From contig CALAGJ010000099.1 in the NCBI GenBank assembly GCA_937892395.1, positions 1-39,912 of the forward strand: 39,912 nt of DNA, written 5' to 3'. Position numbers and translations under genes: made by a program. The stretch comes from an uncultured Parafilimonas sp. (GTDB taxonomy: Bacteria; Bacteroidota; Bacteroidia; Chitinophagales; Chitinophagaceae). Positions 23,153 through 31,461 of the stretch are shown piece after piece (positions within the stretch are counted from its first letter, which is position 1; each line of letters begins with the position of its first letter). The notes beneath the pieces are model-generated. The model saw only the letters and a list, made by a program, of their open reading frames with translations, was not told the origin of the DNA and made no database searches.

Positions 23153-24574
23153 ATGCCTGTTACAGATACGACAGAATATCACGATGAAACCCGTCAGGGA
23201 GAGGCTTTTCAGCCTTTTGCTTTGGATAATAACCCTTATACAAAAAAATTCTTTATAGAAAGCTATGGTTGCCAAATGAATTTCAGTGATAGTGAAATTG
23301 TGGCCAGTATTTTATATGAAGAAGGATATGGAGCTACTCGTAATGTAGAAGAAGCAGATCTTATTTTAATCAACACATGTAGCATAAGAGAAAAGGCAGA
23401 ACAAACCATTAGAAAAAGACTTACAGAATTTAGAAAACTTAAAGTAGCAAAACCGGGTACACTGGTGGGTGTATTAGGTTGTATGGCAGAGCGGCTTAAA
23501 TCAAAATTGCTGGAAGAAGAAAAACTTGTGGATATGGTAGTGGGTCCGGATGCCTATCGAAGTTTACCTGCATTGGTTTCGGAGGCAGAAACTGGTCAAA
23601 AATCTGTGAATGTATTACTAAGTAGGGAAGAAACTTATTCTGATATTTCACCTTTAAGATTAGATAGCAACGGTATTACTGCATCCATCTCCATCATGCG
23701 GGGATGCAATAATATGTGCAGCTTTTGTGTGGTTCCCTTTACAAGAGGCCGTGAACGGAGTAGAGATGCGCTGAGCATTGTAGAAGAAGCAAAACAATTA
23801 TTTGATAGAGGTTTTAAAGAAGTAACACTGCTTGGCCAAAATGTAGATAGTTACTACTGGATGGATGACAGTAAAAATGAAGCAGTAACCTTTGCTCAAT
23901 TATTAGAAAAAGTAGCAAGAATCAATCCATTGCTGAGGGTAAGATTTAGTACCTCTCATCCAAAAGATATAACAGTAGATGTATTGGAAACAATGGCTGC
24001 TTATAAAAATATTTGTAAATATATCCACCTGCCGGTGCAAAGTGGAAGCACCAGAATACTTCAACTGATGAATCGTACTTATACAAGAGAATGGTACCTC
24101 TCAAAGGTAAATCAGATAAGGACTATTTTGCCAGATTGTGGTATAAGCAGCGATATCATTGCCGGGTTCTGCACCGAAACAGATGAAGATCATGCAGACA
24201 CGCTTAGCATTATGGAGCAAAGTAAATATGACATGAGTTATATGTACTTTTATAGTGAAAGACCGGGCACCCTTGCAGAAAAAAGATATGAAGATGATGT
24301 GCCAGAATTAATAAAAAAGCGACGGCTACAGGAAATTGTGGATTTGCAAAACAAATTGAGTTTGCAAAGCAATCAAAAAGATATCGGTACAATATCTGAG
24401 GTGTTGATTGAAGGAGATAGTAAGCGGAGTGAGCATTTTTGGAGGGGAAGAAACAGTCAAAATAAAGTAGTTTTATTTCCCAAGAGTAATCAAGAATTAC
24501 GGCCTGGAGATTATGTACAAGTGAAGATTACAGAATGTACCAAAGCAACCATGATGGGAGCAATGATTGTGTAG
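23153..24574 (+). CDS. miaB: tRNA-2-methylthio-N6-dimethylallyladenosine synthase MiaB
   Basis: MiaB, 473 residues. This radical-SAM enzyme adds a methylthio group to i6A37 of tRNAs reading UNN codons. The N-terminal auxiliary 4Fe-4S ligands are C40 (SYGCQMNFSDSE), C76 (NTCSIRE) and C110 (LGCMAERL). The radical-SAM cluster is C185, C189 and C192 in GCNNMCSFCVVPFTRGRERS. LLGQNVDSY and HLPVQSGS are typical, and a TRAM domain closes the protein (about 405-473). The NTCSIRE and SFCVVPFTRGRE signatures separate it from MtaB and RimO. Its start lies about 100 bp after the PDZ-gene terminator; TAATTTTG at 23126-23133 is a possible -7 box. Confidence 0.96.
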   Translation: MPVTDTTEYHDETRQGEAFQPFALDNNPYTKKFFIESYGCQMNFSDSEIVASILYEEGYGATRNVEEADLILINTCSIREKAEQTIRKRLTEFRKLKVAKPGTLVGVLGCMAERLKSKLLEEEKLVDMVVGPDAYRSLPALVSEAETGQKSVNVLLSREETYSDISPLRLDSNGITASISIMRGCNNMCSFCVVPFTRGRERSRDALSIVEEAKQLFDRGFKEVTLLGQNVDSYYWMDDSKNEAVTFAQLLEKVARINPLLRVRFSTSHPKDITVDVLETMAAYKNICKYIHLPVQSGSTRILQLMNRTYTREWYLSKVNQIRTILPDCGISSDIIAGFCTETDEDHADTLSIMEQSKYDMSYMYFYSERPGTLAEKRYEDDVPELIKKRRLQEIVDLQNKLSLQSNQKDIGTISEVLIEGDSKRSEHFWRGRNSQNKVVLFPKSNQELRPGDYVQVKITECTKATMMGAMIV

Positions 24575-24736
24575 TGCTTGAATGATGAAGTATTGGCAAA
24601 AAGCTGTATTGTCAATGCTACAATACATCAAACCAATTGATTAGAAAAAGAAAATCAGAAAAACGAAAATATTTGCACTTTTAGGCAACTGAAAATCCAA
24701 TAAAAAGTAGCAATATTTAATTAGAGAAAAAGCAAT

Positions 24737-26002
24737 ATGGCAGAATTACAATCAGTAAAAAATAGATTCGGTATTATTGGTAATGCTACGGCAGTTAATC
24801 ATGCCATTAATGTGGCCATGCAAGTTTCAGCTACTGACTTATCTGTATTAATAACCGGAGAAAGTGGTGTGGGTAAAGAAGTATTTTCACAAATTATACA
24901 TTCCTTATCTGCAAGAAAACACAACTCATTTATAGCAGTAAACTGTGGTGCAATACCAGAAGGCACAATTGACTCAGAACTTTTTGGCCATGAAAAAGGT
25001 GCATTTACAGGAGCGGTGGACAGCAGAAAAGGTTATTTTGAAACTGTGAATGGAGGTACCATTTTTTTGGATGAAATTGGTGAAATGCCATTGGGTACCC
25101 AAGCCCGCCTACTGCGTGTGCTGGAAGCCGGAGAATATATAAGAGTAGGCTCAAGCAAAGTACAAAAAACGGATGTGCGTGTAATTGCGGCTACCAATAA
25201 AGACTTACTAGAATCCACATACAATGGACGTTTTAGACAAGACTTATATTATAGATTGAGTAGTGTTCCCATTAGAGTACCTTCGCTTAGAGACCGAAAA
25301 GAGGATATACCATTACTCTTTAGAAAATTTGTAATTGATTTTGCGGAGCGATATAAAACTACCCCTGTTCAATTAGAAGATGAGGCTAAAATTTTGTTAA
25401 TGAATTATCCCTGGCCGGGAAATGTGCGGGAACTAAAAAATATTGCGGAGCAAATTTCTGTTCTTGCAGGTACATCACAGATTGATGCATCAACATTGAG
25501 AACTTATTTACCTGAAAAAAACTTCAACCGACTTCCAGTATTAGCAGGTAGTGCAGCGGTAAGTGGTAGCGAGTTTGCCAATGAAAGAGAAATTCTATAC
25601 AAACTTTTTTTTGATATGAAAAAAGATGTAACAGAATTGAAAAGGATGTTTTTGGAAATATTGAAAAACCCCACTGTGGCAGGTCAGCAATCTGCATCTT
25701 TTACTATGAATGAACTGATGCAGGAAATGCCAAATGGTGACCACCTCAATTTGGTATCCAACCCGGGTTTACAACCTGCTGTAATAGTCTCCAATCAATC
25801 TGAAGATATGAGACATACACATACTGAGGTAATTGATGCGCATGAAGAAGTAGAGGAATCGCTGAGTATAGCAGACCGAGAAAAGGAGCTTATTCTTAAA
25901 GCTTTAAAAAAGCACAAAATGAGGCGACGCCGTGCTGCCTTAGATCTTGGCATTAGTGAAAGAACATTGTATAGAAAACTCAAAGAGTATAGTATCATCT
26001 AA
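24737..26002 (+). CDS. Sigma-54-dependent activator without receiver domain
   Basis: A 421-residue AAA+ enhancer-binding protein that remodels sigma-54 RNA polymerase. The ATPase starts almost at once: Walker A GESGVGKE (41-48), the sigma-54 contact loop GAFTGA (88-93), Walker B GGTIFLDEIGEM, and the arginine-finger region FRQDLYYRL with WPGNVRELKN. A variable segment of about 110 residues follows, then a Fis-type HTH at the C-terminus (KHKMRRRRAALDLGISERTLY). There is no receiver, GAF or PAS domain at the front, so control must come from expression or a partner. It overlaps lptE by one base (TAATG). The gene order sigma-54 activator, lptE, unknown, secG suggests an envelope-linked operon. 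Confidence 0.93.
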   Translation: MAELQSVKNRFGIIGNATAVNHAINVAMQVSATDLSVLITGESGVGKEVFSQIIHSLSARKHNSFIAVNCGAIPEGTIDSELFGHEKGAFTGAVDSRKGYFETVNGGTIFLDEIGEMPLGTQARLLRVLEAGEYIRVGSSKVQKTDVRVIAATNKDLLESTYNGRFRQDLYYRLSSVPIRVPSLRDRKEDIPLLFRKFVIDFAERYKTTPVQLEDEAKILLMNYPWPGNVRELKNIAEQISVLAGTSQIDASTLRTYLPEKNFNRLPVLAGSAAVSGSEFANEREILYKLFFDMKKDVTELKRMFLEILKNPTVAGQQSASFTMNELMQEMPNGDHLNLVSNPGLQPAVIVSNQSEDMRHTHTEVIDAHEEVEESLSIADREKELILKALKKHKMRRRRAALDLGISERTLYRKLKEYSII

Positions 26003-26502
26003 TGAAAACCAGAATAATATTTATCATACTGACTTGCTGCATAGTGTTTGCTTCCTGTGGTATTTATACATTTAGGGATGTGTCTATACCAGCAGATATT
26101 AAGACCGTAAAAATTAGTTTTATTGAAAATAAAGCCAGGTATATAAATCCACAACTAAGCCCACAGCTTACTGATGCATTCCAACAAAAAGTAAATAACT
26201 ACACAAAGCTTACAAGGACAAATAACGATGAGGCAGACTACCTGATTAACAGTTATATCAGTAATTATAATGTAACTACATCAGGCATTAGCAATGGGCA
26301 AACGGCCAACAATAGATTGTCTGTTGGCGTACATATTACTTTTACGAATACCAAAATTCCGGAAACAAAAGAGTTTGATGTAAGTCGTGATTTTGAATTT
26401 TCGGCCACTCTTTCATTGCCGCAGGCAGAAGCTCAATTACTTCCTGATATTATTCGAAATGTGTCAGACGAAATGTTTAATAGAGTATTCTCCAACTGGT
26501 AG
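26002..26502 (+). CDS. lptE: LPS assembly lipoprotein LptE-like
   Basis: A 166-residue outer-membrane lipoprotein. The lipobox is VFASC with lipidated C19. The body (GIYTFRDVSIPADIKTVKIS, INPQLSPQLTDAFQQKVNN, EADYLINSYISNYNVT) matches the Bacteroidota LptE family (DUF4292/LptE-like), the plug of the LptD LPS translocon. It overlaps the sigma-54 activator by one base and precedes the conserved unknown gene by 38 bp. LptD is not in the window. Confidence 0.85.
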   Translation: MKTRIIFIILTCCIVFASCGIYTFRDVSIPADIKTVKISFIENKARYINPQLSPQLTDAFQQKVNNYTKLTRTNNDEADYLINSYISNYNVTTSGISNGQTANNRLSVGVHITFTNTKIPETKEFDVSRDFEFSATLSLPQAEAQLLPDIIRNVSDEMFNRVFSNW

Positions 26503-26540
26503 CAGATTCAGCTTACCTTCACACACTTACATTTTTCCAC

Positions 26541-27452
26541 ATGAATAAAGCAGTATTATTCAAAACAGTTTATGACTCGCTGGGTGCGGGTCATTTATCC
26601 GGTCGCAAAAAAGCTCAGTTTCTGGAGGACATCACAACAGAGCATCCCTATTTTTTTACAGGGCAATTTTTAAAACTCTTACATAATAATGATGCTGGCA
26701 GAGATGATGAGTTGATAAAAAAAACTGCTTTACATATCAACAATGAAAGCTGGTTAAACTTCTTATTGGAAGGCACAGATACATTTTCTATATCAAACCC
26801 ATTTCAAAAAGAAACCGAAACAATGGAGTATGTGCATGATGAAGTGGAGGAACATATAGCTATCATTATGCAGCACGAAGAAACCCCGCAAGCACCTGAA
26901 ACAATTATAGAACGGATAAACGATGATATTCCTAAGCATGATGCTACTTTTGAAACAGATGCTACTATTGAAATAGATGCTACTATTGAATCAGATGCTG
27001 CTGCTGAAAAAATTTCTTCCATTTTGCAAGAGCAATTACTAGTATTTGAAAAAGCAGTGGAAGCAGATGCTATTATCCCAATAGAAACAGCTCCATTTTA
27101 TAGAGTGGATTATTTTGCATCGCAGGGCATAAAATTAGAAAATCCAAAAGCGGAAGGTGATGCATTAGATGCCAAAACAAGAAGATTTACTGATTGGCTT
27201 AGACATATACGCAGCACCAATCCAAACCCCACAGACTTGGGAACAGATGCCGCATCCGAAAAAAAGATTGTGGCATTGGCTGGTTTATCCATTGAAAACC
27301 CAGAAATAATTACAGAAGCCATGGCACAGGTGCTGGAGAGGCAGGGTAAATATCAAAAGGCAATACGCTTGTACGAAAAATTAAGTTTTTTGAATCCCTC
27401 AAAAAATACTTTCTTTGCCGCCAAAATTGTAGAACTAAGCAATAAATTATGA
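26541..27452 (+). CDS. Conserved protein of unknown function with C-terminal TPR-like end
   Basis: A 303-residue protein with no signal peptide. The N-terminus (GRKKAQFLEDITTEHPYFFTGQFLKLL) and the C-terminus (AMAQVLERQGKYQKAIRLYEKLSFLNPSK, cited by its TPR-like YQKAIRLYEKL) are well formed. The middle (about 90-180) is acidic and low in complexity, and contains four 18-bp repeats coding DATxEx. The last four bases overlap secG (ATGA). Bacteroidota genomes commonly carry such a protein between lptE and secG, but I know of no function. A role next to envelope biogenesis is inference from position only. Confidence 0.75.
   Translation: MNKAVLFKTVYDSLGAGHLSGRKKAQFLEDITTEHPYFFTGQFLKLLHNNDAGRDDELIKKTALHINNESWLNFLLEGTDTFSISNPFQKETETMEYVHDEVEEHIAIIMQHEETPQAPETIIERINDDIPKHDATFETDATIEIDATIESDAAAEKISSILQEQLLVFEKAVEADAIIPIETAPFYRVDYFASQGIKLENPKAEGDALDAKTRRFTDWLRHIRSTNPNPTDLGTDAASEKKIVALAGLSIENPEIITEAMAQVLERQGKYQKAIRLYEKLSFLNPSKNTFFAAKIVELSNKL
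26940..27011 (+). repeat. Four tandem 18-bp units inside the unknown gene
   Basis: Units start at 26940, 26958, 26976 and 26994, consensus GATGCTACTATTGAAxxA, with the last unit diverged. They keep frame and code DATFET, DATIEI, DATIES and DAAAEK. Copy number could vary between strains without breaking the protein. Confidence 0.9.
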
Positions 27453-27790
27453 CAACGATATTTTTTATACTAATAGTAATAGCTTGTATCATACTTGGGT
27501 TTATCGTATTAATACAAAATCCAAAAGGTGGTGGCCTTAGTGGAACATTAGCCGGATTCAATAATCAGTTTATGGGTGTAAAACAAACTACTGATGTGCT
27601 AGAAAAAGGAACATGGATATTCGTATCCGTACTTATCACACTTTGCCTGGTGTCAAGTTTATTTTTAACTAGCCCTGCGGGCAATAAAGATTCATTGATC
27701 AATGATATCAACACAAACACACCTACCCAGCAGCAAGCTACACCAACCTCCCCAATACCTGTAGCACCAGCACAGGATAGCAATAAATAA
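27449..27790 (+). CDS. secG: Preprotein translocase subunit SecG
   Basis: SecG, 113 residues, an accessory inner-membrane subunit of SecYEG. It has two membrane segments (about 2-22, IFFILIVIACIILGFIVLI, and about 52-72, WIFVSVLITLCLVSSLFL) around the conserved loop QNPKGGGLSGTLAGF. A Thr/Pro/Gln-rich tail extends the C-terminus. Its ATG overlaps the previous stop by four bases, so it is translationally coupled. A terminator follows. Confidence 0.95.
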   Translation: MTTIFFILIVIACIILGFIVLIQNPKGGGLSGTLAGFNNQFMGVKQTTDVLEKGTWIFVSVLITLCLVSSLFLTSPAGNKDSLINDINTNTPTQQQATPTSPIPVAPAQDSNK

Positions 27791-27813
27791 TTCATTTAGA
27801 AATATATTTTAGT

Positions 27814-27841
27814 AACCGACTTCAAAAGAGTCGGTTTTTTT
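27814..27841 (+). terminator. Rho-independent terminator after secG
   Basis: Stem AACCGACT (27814-27821) pairs with AGTCGGTT (27829-27836) and runs into a T7 tract. It ends the sigma-54 activator-lptE-secG operon. Confidence 0.85.
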
Positions 27842-28069
27842 GATATTGAAATATAACTACAAGTGCAGAGGTCCATTAGGCTATAGCTAATGTACTTATA
27901 GCATAGGTAAGCCAGCTAAGGTATTGCGGCTTTAGTATATTCACTTATATTATAAAAATGGCTGGTCTTTTTTTTTCATTTCAAATTAAAAAATATGCTT
28001 ATTTTTTTACATGGCCAAAGATTCTTTGAGGATAATCAATATATCATAATGGCATCATAAAGTAGCTCA

Positions 28070-28077
28070 TATATTTG
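28070..28077 (+). promoter_or_regulatory. -7 box of psd
   Basis: TATATTTG, an exact TAnnTTTG match, 16 bp before the psd ATG. No TTG is visible at the usual upstream distance. Confidence 0.45.
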
Positions 28078-28093
28078 CCACTTATTTTAGTCA

Positions 28094-28750
28094 ATGACAA
28101 TTCATAAGGAAGGATACAAAACAATTGGAATATCGGCAATAGTTTGGCTGGCAATAAATGTTTTTTCTCTCTATCTTATTGGTAGTTTTTATGCCTGGCT
28201 GTCGATAATTATATTAGTGCTTTCAACTTTTACGTTTTTATTTATAGTTTCTTTTTTCAGGGTGCCTAACAGAGTGCTAACAAAAACAAATGAAAGTATT
28301 GTATGCCCTGCTGACGGCAAAGTGGTGGTAATGGAAGAGGTAATTGATCAAGAATATTTTCAGGAAAAGAGACTTCAGATAAGCATCTTTATGAGCCCTG
28401 CCAATGTGCATTTGAATCGATACCCTATGGATGGAAAAATTATCTATTCTCAATATCATCATGGAAAATATTTGGTAGCATGGCATCCAAAATCATCTAC
28501 AGAAAATGAGCGACATAGTATTGTTATAGAAAATGCAAAGGGAAAAATTTTAGTAAAACAAATTGCCGGTGCATTAGCAAAAAGAATTTGTAACTATGCT
28601 ATTGAAGGCAAATCCATTCATCAGGGTGATGAATTGGGCTTTATAAAATTTGGTAGTAGGGTAGATATATTGTTGCCACCTCAAGCCAAGCCTTTAGTAG
28701 CTATAAGTGACAAAGTAATTTGTGGTGTAACTCCTCTGGCTATTATTTAA
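28094..28750 (+). CDS. psd: Phosphatidylserine decarboxylase (short, type II)
   Basis: A 218-residue PSD proenzyme that makes phosphatidylethanolamine from phosphatidylserine at the inner membrane. Two hydrophobic helices occupy about residues 10-55. The body has CPADGKVV and IFMSPANVHLNR, typical of the family. Self-cleavage to the pyruvoyl enzyme is expected at G187-S188 in KFGSRVDILLP, the GSR-type variant of the LGST motif used by short decarboxylases. Length fits the short, archaeal-like class. pssA, which often follows psd in Bacteroidota, is not present; the next 730 bp have no gene. Confidence 0.93.
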   Translation: MTIHKEGYKTIGISAIVWLAINVFSLYLIGSFYAWLSIIILVLSTFTFLFIVSFFRVPNRVLTKTNESIVCPADGKVVVMEEVIDQEYFQEKRLQISIFMSPANVHLNRYPMDGKIIYSQYHHGKYLVAWHPKSSTENERHSIVIENAKGKILVKQIAGALAKRICNYAIEGKSIHQGDELGFIKFGSRVDILLPPQAKPLVAISDKVICGVTPLAII

Positions 28751-29358
28751 TTTTTTATTTTCACTGGTAATTTATTGTAGTAGTAGTTTTTAATTCCTCT
28801 AAAACAAACCCTCTTTTTTACCTGTCCCTTTTTTTATTTTTGAGTGTTTAGGTCGCATGAATTAGAAAATAGCGTATAGCTATTTTTGATAATATGCAAT
28901 TTCTGAAATGCAGGTAAAGTGCTGCTGAAGAAATGGAGTTATAGGGTGTGCATCATACATTCCCCGAAGGGGTAAAAAAATACCATATTCAATTGAAGGA
29001 AAATACTATGGGGAATTGGAGGTGCAAATAGTCTATGAATAATACTCCGAAGGGGTAAATTAATTCCTTTTTAAATAGATAGCAAGCAATGCTGACTGGA
29101 AGGTTTTCCTGTACAAATTGGAGGAATACCATGATCAGTAAAAGTGCCTCCTTGCAGATACAAAGGAGAACTCTGGGGTGAAAAAGGTACTCCTTGAGAA
29201 AACGGCAGTATTGTATTCATTTTTCTTGGTAAATTTGGGTATATTATAAATAGGTATTTATTGTATAACCTATTATAAATCAATTAGTATTATAGTAAAT
29301 ACTGACAAGTGAACAAGGATTTTATGTTTATTAGGACAATGTGAGTAGACTTAAGGTG

Positions 29359-29417
29359 TAATACTGAAAATCTCATCGTATATGCACGATTAATATCTGT
29401 ACCGATTTTCAGTATTA
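29359..29417. repeat. Nested inverted repeat, 14-bp outer arms
   Basis: TAATACTGAAAATC (29359-29372) pairs perfectly with GATTTTCAGTATTA (29404-29417). The 31-base interior has its own small stem (ATCGT...ACGAT) around 29375-29389. There is no T-tract on either side that would make it a simple terminator. It lies about 20 bp upstream of the -33 element of the GT2 promoter. Confidence 0.75.
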
Positions 29418-29437
29418 TCAAGGTATCAATGTACATG

Positions 29438-29470
29438 TTTTGAAATACTATGTGTACATGCCTATTTTTG
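29438..29470 (+). promoter_or_regulatory. Promoter of the GT2 pair
   Basis: TTTTG (29438-29442), 20-nt spacer, TATTTTTG (29463-29470). The ATG at 29481 is only ten bases after the -7 box, so the leader is very short. Two copies of GTACATG (29431, 29454) bracket the -33/-7 spacer. Confidence 0.65.
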
Positions 29471-29480
29471 AACCATTAAG

Positions 29481-30419
29481 ATGCCATTTATTTCTATTAC
29501 GATACCAGCATATAAAAATGTACCACTCTTGAAGCGTTTGTTGGATTCTATTGCTGCACAAAATTTTAAAGACTATGAAGTTATAATAACGGATGATACG
29601 CCTGATGATAGTGTGCAAGCATTAGTGAGTGGATATAGCCAAATAAATGGTTTGCAATACTTTAAAAACAGCAGTCCACTGGGTACCCCTGAAAACTGGA
29701 ATGAGGGCATCAGAAAAGCGAGTGGAGCGTGGATTAAAATAATGCATCATGATGATTGGTTTGCGAAAAATGATGCATTGGCTATTTTAGCCAAACATGC
29801 AAATGCGAACATAGCATGCATGTTTTCGGGTTACCAAAACATTTATATTGACGATGCCGAAAAAAGCGAAATTGTACAAGCAGGCATCAGTATTATAGAA
29901 AAAATAAATAAAACACCCTGGCTCCTTTTTGCTTCAAACAAGATTGGGCCACCGAGTGTAACCATGATTAGAAACAACATGAGTGAAGCCTACGATAATC
30001 GATTGAAATGGCGTGTAGATACAGAATATTATATCAGAATGATTCAACATAAACATAGATTCCATTATATAGATGATTGTCTTATAAATGTGGGAATGCA
30101 CAGCACACAAGTTACTCAATCCACATTTTTAAATCCAAAAATAGAGCTTGCAGAAGGTTTATATCTTTTAGAAAAACATGGTGTAGAGCCGCTGGAAAAT
30201 ATTTGGGTATATGATGCCTGGTGGCGTTTATTTAGAAACCTTCAAATAAAGAATATGCAGGATATTTTAAAACATGCCCCTGGAGCATGGCCTATGATTG
30301 TGCATAAAATGGTTGTTGATCTTTCAAACATCCCTCCTACCCTGTTGAGCATCGGATTTTGCTCAAAAACATTGATGGCAATTTCATATTTAAGAAGACG
30401 TCATTATATACATGCTTAG
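29481..30419 (+). CDS. GT2-family glycosyltransferase
   Basis: A 312-residue GT-A glycosyltransferase. It opens with SITIPAYKNVPLLKRLLDSI, then VIITDDTPDDS, and the metal-binding DxD-like HHDDW near residue 92 (WIKIMHHDDWF). RVDTEYYIRM fits the catalytic-base region. The C-terminus has a weakly hydrophobic stretch. It overlaps the next GT2 gene by 8 bp, so the two are one unit. Probable role is adding a sugar to a cell-surface glycan; donor and acceptor unknown. Confidence 0.9.
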   Translation: MPFISITIPAYKNVPLLKRLLDSIAAQNFKDYEVIITDDTPDDSVQALVSGYSQINGLQYFKNSSPLGTPENWNEGIRKASGAWIKIMHHDDWFAKNDALAILAKHANANIACMFSGYQNIYIDDAEKSEIVQAGISIIEKINKTPWLLFASNKIGPPSVTMIRNNMSEAYDNRLKWRVDTEYYIRMIQHKHRFHYIDDCLINVGMHSTQVTQSTFLNPKIELAEGLYLLEKHGVEPLENIWVYDAWWRLFRNLQIKNMQDILKHAPGAWPMIVHKMVVDLSNIPPTLLSIGFCSKTLMAISYLRRRHYIHA

Positions 30420-31416
30420 TATAATTATTGTAAATTATAATTCAAAAGTACTCATAACACAATGTTTGAAAAGTGCTATGCAATTTGAAAGTTTTATTAA
30501 CTATGAATGGATTATAGTGGACAATAATTCCACTGATGACAGTAAAGCATTTTTAACAGCTAACTTTCCTTTTATTCATTGGATTTCTATGAATTACAAT
30601 GCAGGGTTTGCAAGGGCAAATAATGCAGGAATACAAGTAGCATCAAATAGTACAGTGTTATTATTGAATCCAGATACGATTATTTTAAAAAACGCTTTGG
30701 AGCGGTGTTTACATAAATTTGAACAATCACCACATGGGGCATGTAGTGTACAGTTATTAAACGAGGACGGAAGCCCGCAGATAACCGGAAGTTATTTTAT
30801 GAAAGGTGGTTTAAATCATTTATTACCATTACCATATTTGGGAAATTTTCTTCGAAAAATTGCTTTGGGATTGCAAGCAAAAAACACAAGTATAAAACAA
30901 GCCATGACTGATGTAAAAGTGGATTGGATAAATGGTGCATTTCTTATGGTAAAAAAAGAGATCATCCAACAGTGTGGTCTCATGGATGAAGATTTCTTTT
31001 TATATGCAGAAGAAGCAGAATGGTGCTACCGCATTGGTAAATATGGGCCATTGTTCGTATATGGTGATATACATATTACACACCTGCAAGGTGAAACGAT
31101 AAATGCAGAAACTAACTCGCCAGGAAAGGGGTATCAAAATATTTTCGACCGAAAAGGAGCTCAGCTATTGGTGTCGAACTTGCTGAGAATTCGAAAGCAA
31201 GAAGGTGTTTTTTGGTACCTAATGAATATGATGATATACACTGCTGAGAGTCCTATATTTTGTATTGGTTTTTTTCTGGAATACCTTACACACAAAAAGG
31301 AAAACAGATTATACCATTTTAGGCAGCTTAAAGGTTATATGAAAAATATAGTTTTAGTGTGGAAATTAGCACCTAAAATGCTTTCTAATAAACCTAATTT
31401 TTATAAAGTGATTTAA
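30412..31416 (+). CDS. GT2-family glycosyltransferase (rhamnosyltransferase-like)
   Basis: A 334-residue GT2 enzyme. Motifs are SIIIVNYNSKVLITQCL, IIVDNNSTDDS, NAGFARANNAGI, and VLLLNPDTII (the DxD site). WINGAFLMVKKEIIQQCG with FFLYAEEAEWCYRI matches the catalytic EDxDxxxR-type region of rhamnosyltransferase-like GT2 proteins. A hydrophobic C-terminal part (MMIYTAESPIFCIGFFLEYL) may touch the membrane. Its start overlaps the previous gene's end by 8 bp. No other polysaccharide genes are adjacent downstream; a decayed sensor fragment follows. Confidence 0.9.
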   Translation: MLSIIIVNYNSKVLITQCLKSAMQFESFINYEWIIVDNNSTDDSKAFLTANFPFIHWISMNYNAGFARANNAGIQVASNSTVLLLNPDTIILKNALERCLHKFEQSPHGACSVQLLNEDGSPQITGSYFMKGGLNHLLPLPYLGNFLRKIALGLQAKNTSIKQAMTDVKVDWINGAFLMVKKEIIQQCGLMDEDFFLYAEEAEWCYRIGKYGPLFVYGDIHITHLQGETINAETNSPGKGYQNIFDRKGAQLLVSNLLRIRKQEGVFWYLMNMMIYTAESPIFCIGFFLEYLTHKKENRLYHFRQLKGYMKNIVLVWKLAPKMLSNKPNFYKVI

Positions 31417-31461
31417 AACATGTAATGATGCAAAAAACATACTATGTTCCTTATATGTTAA

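Larger units (their letters stand above)
28751..29480. other. 730-bp gene-free stretch before glycosyltransferases
   Basis: It contains two copies of CCGAAGGGGTAAA (28964-28976 and 29047-29059), the first inside the small hairpin CCCC-GAA-GGGG. It also holds a six-pair hairpin near 29143 (CTCCTT/AAGGAG), a large nested inverted repeat at 29359-29417 and a promoter at 29438-29470. A 70-codon minus-strand frame at 29071-29283 has no recognisable content. No gene is supported. Confidence 0.6.

Noticed and set aside
28964..29059. Two CCGAAGGGGTAAA copies as an insertion-sequence footprint or CRISPR
   Set aside because: Only two copies, no flanking transposase remnant or regular spacers; the core is a common short hairpin.
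29071..29283. 70-codon minus-strand frame in the gene-free stretch
   Set aside because: No signal, domain or promoter; Pro/Ser/Gln-rich product without recognisable pattern. A small peptide gene cannot be excluded but is not supported.
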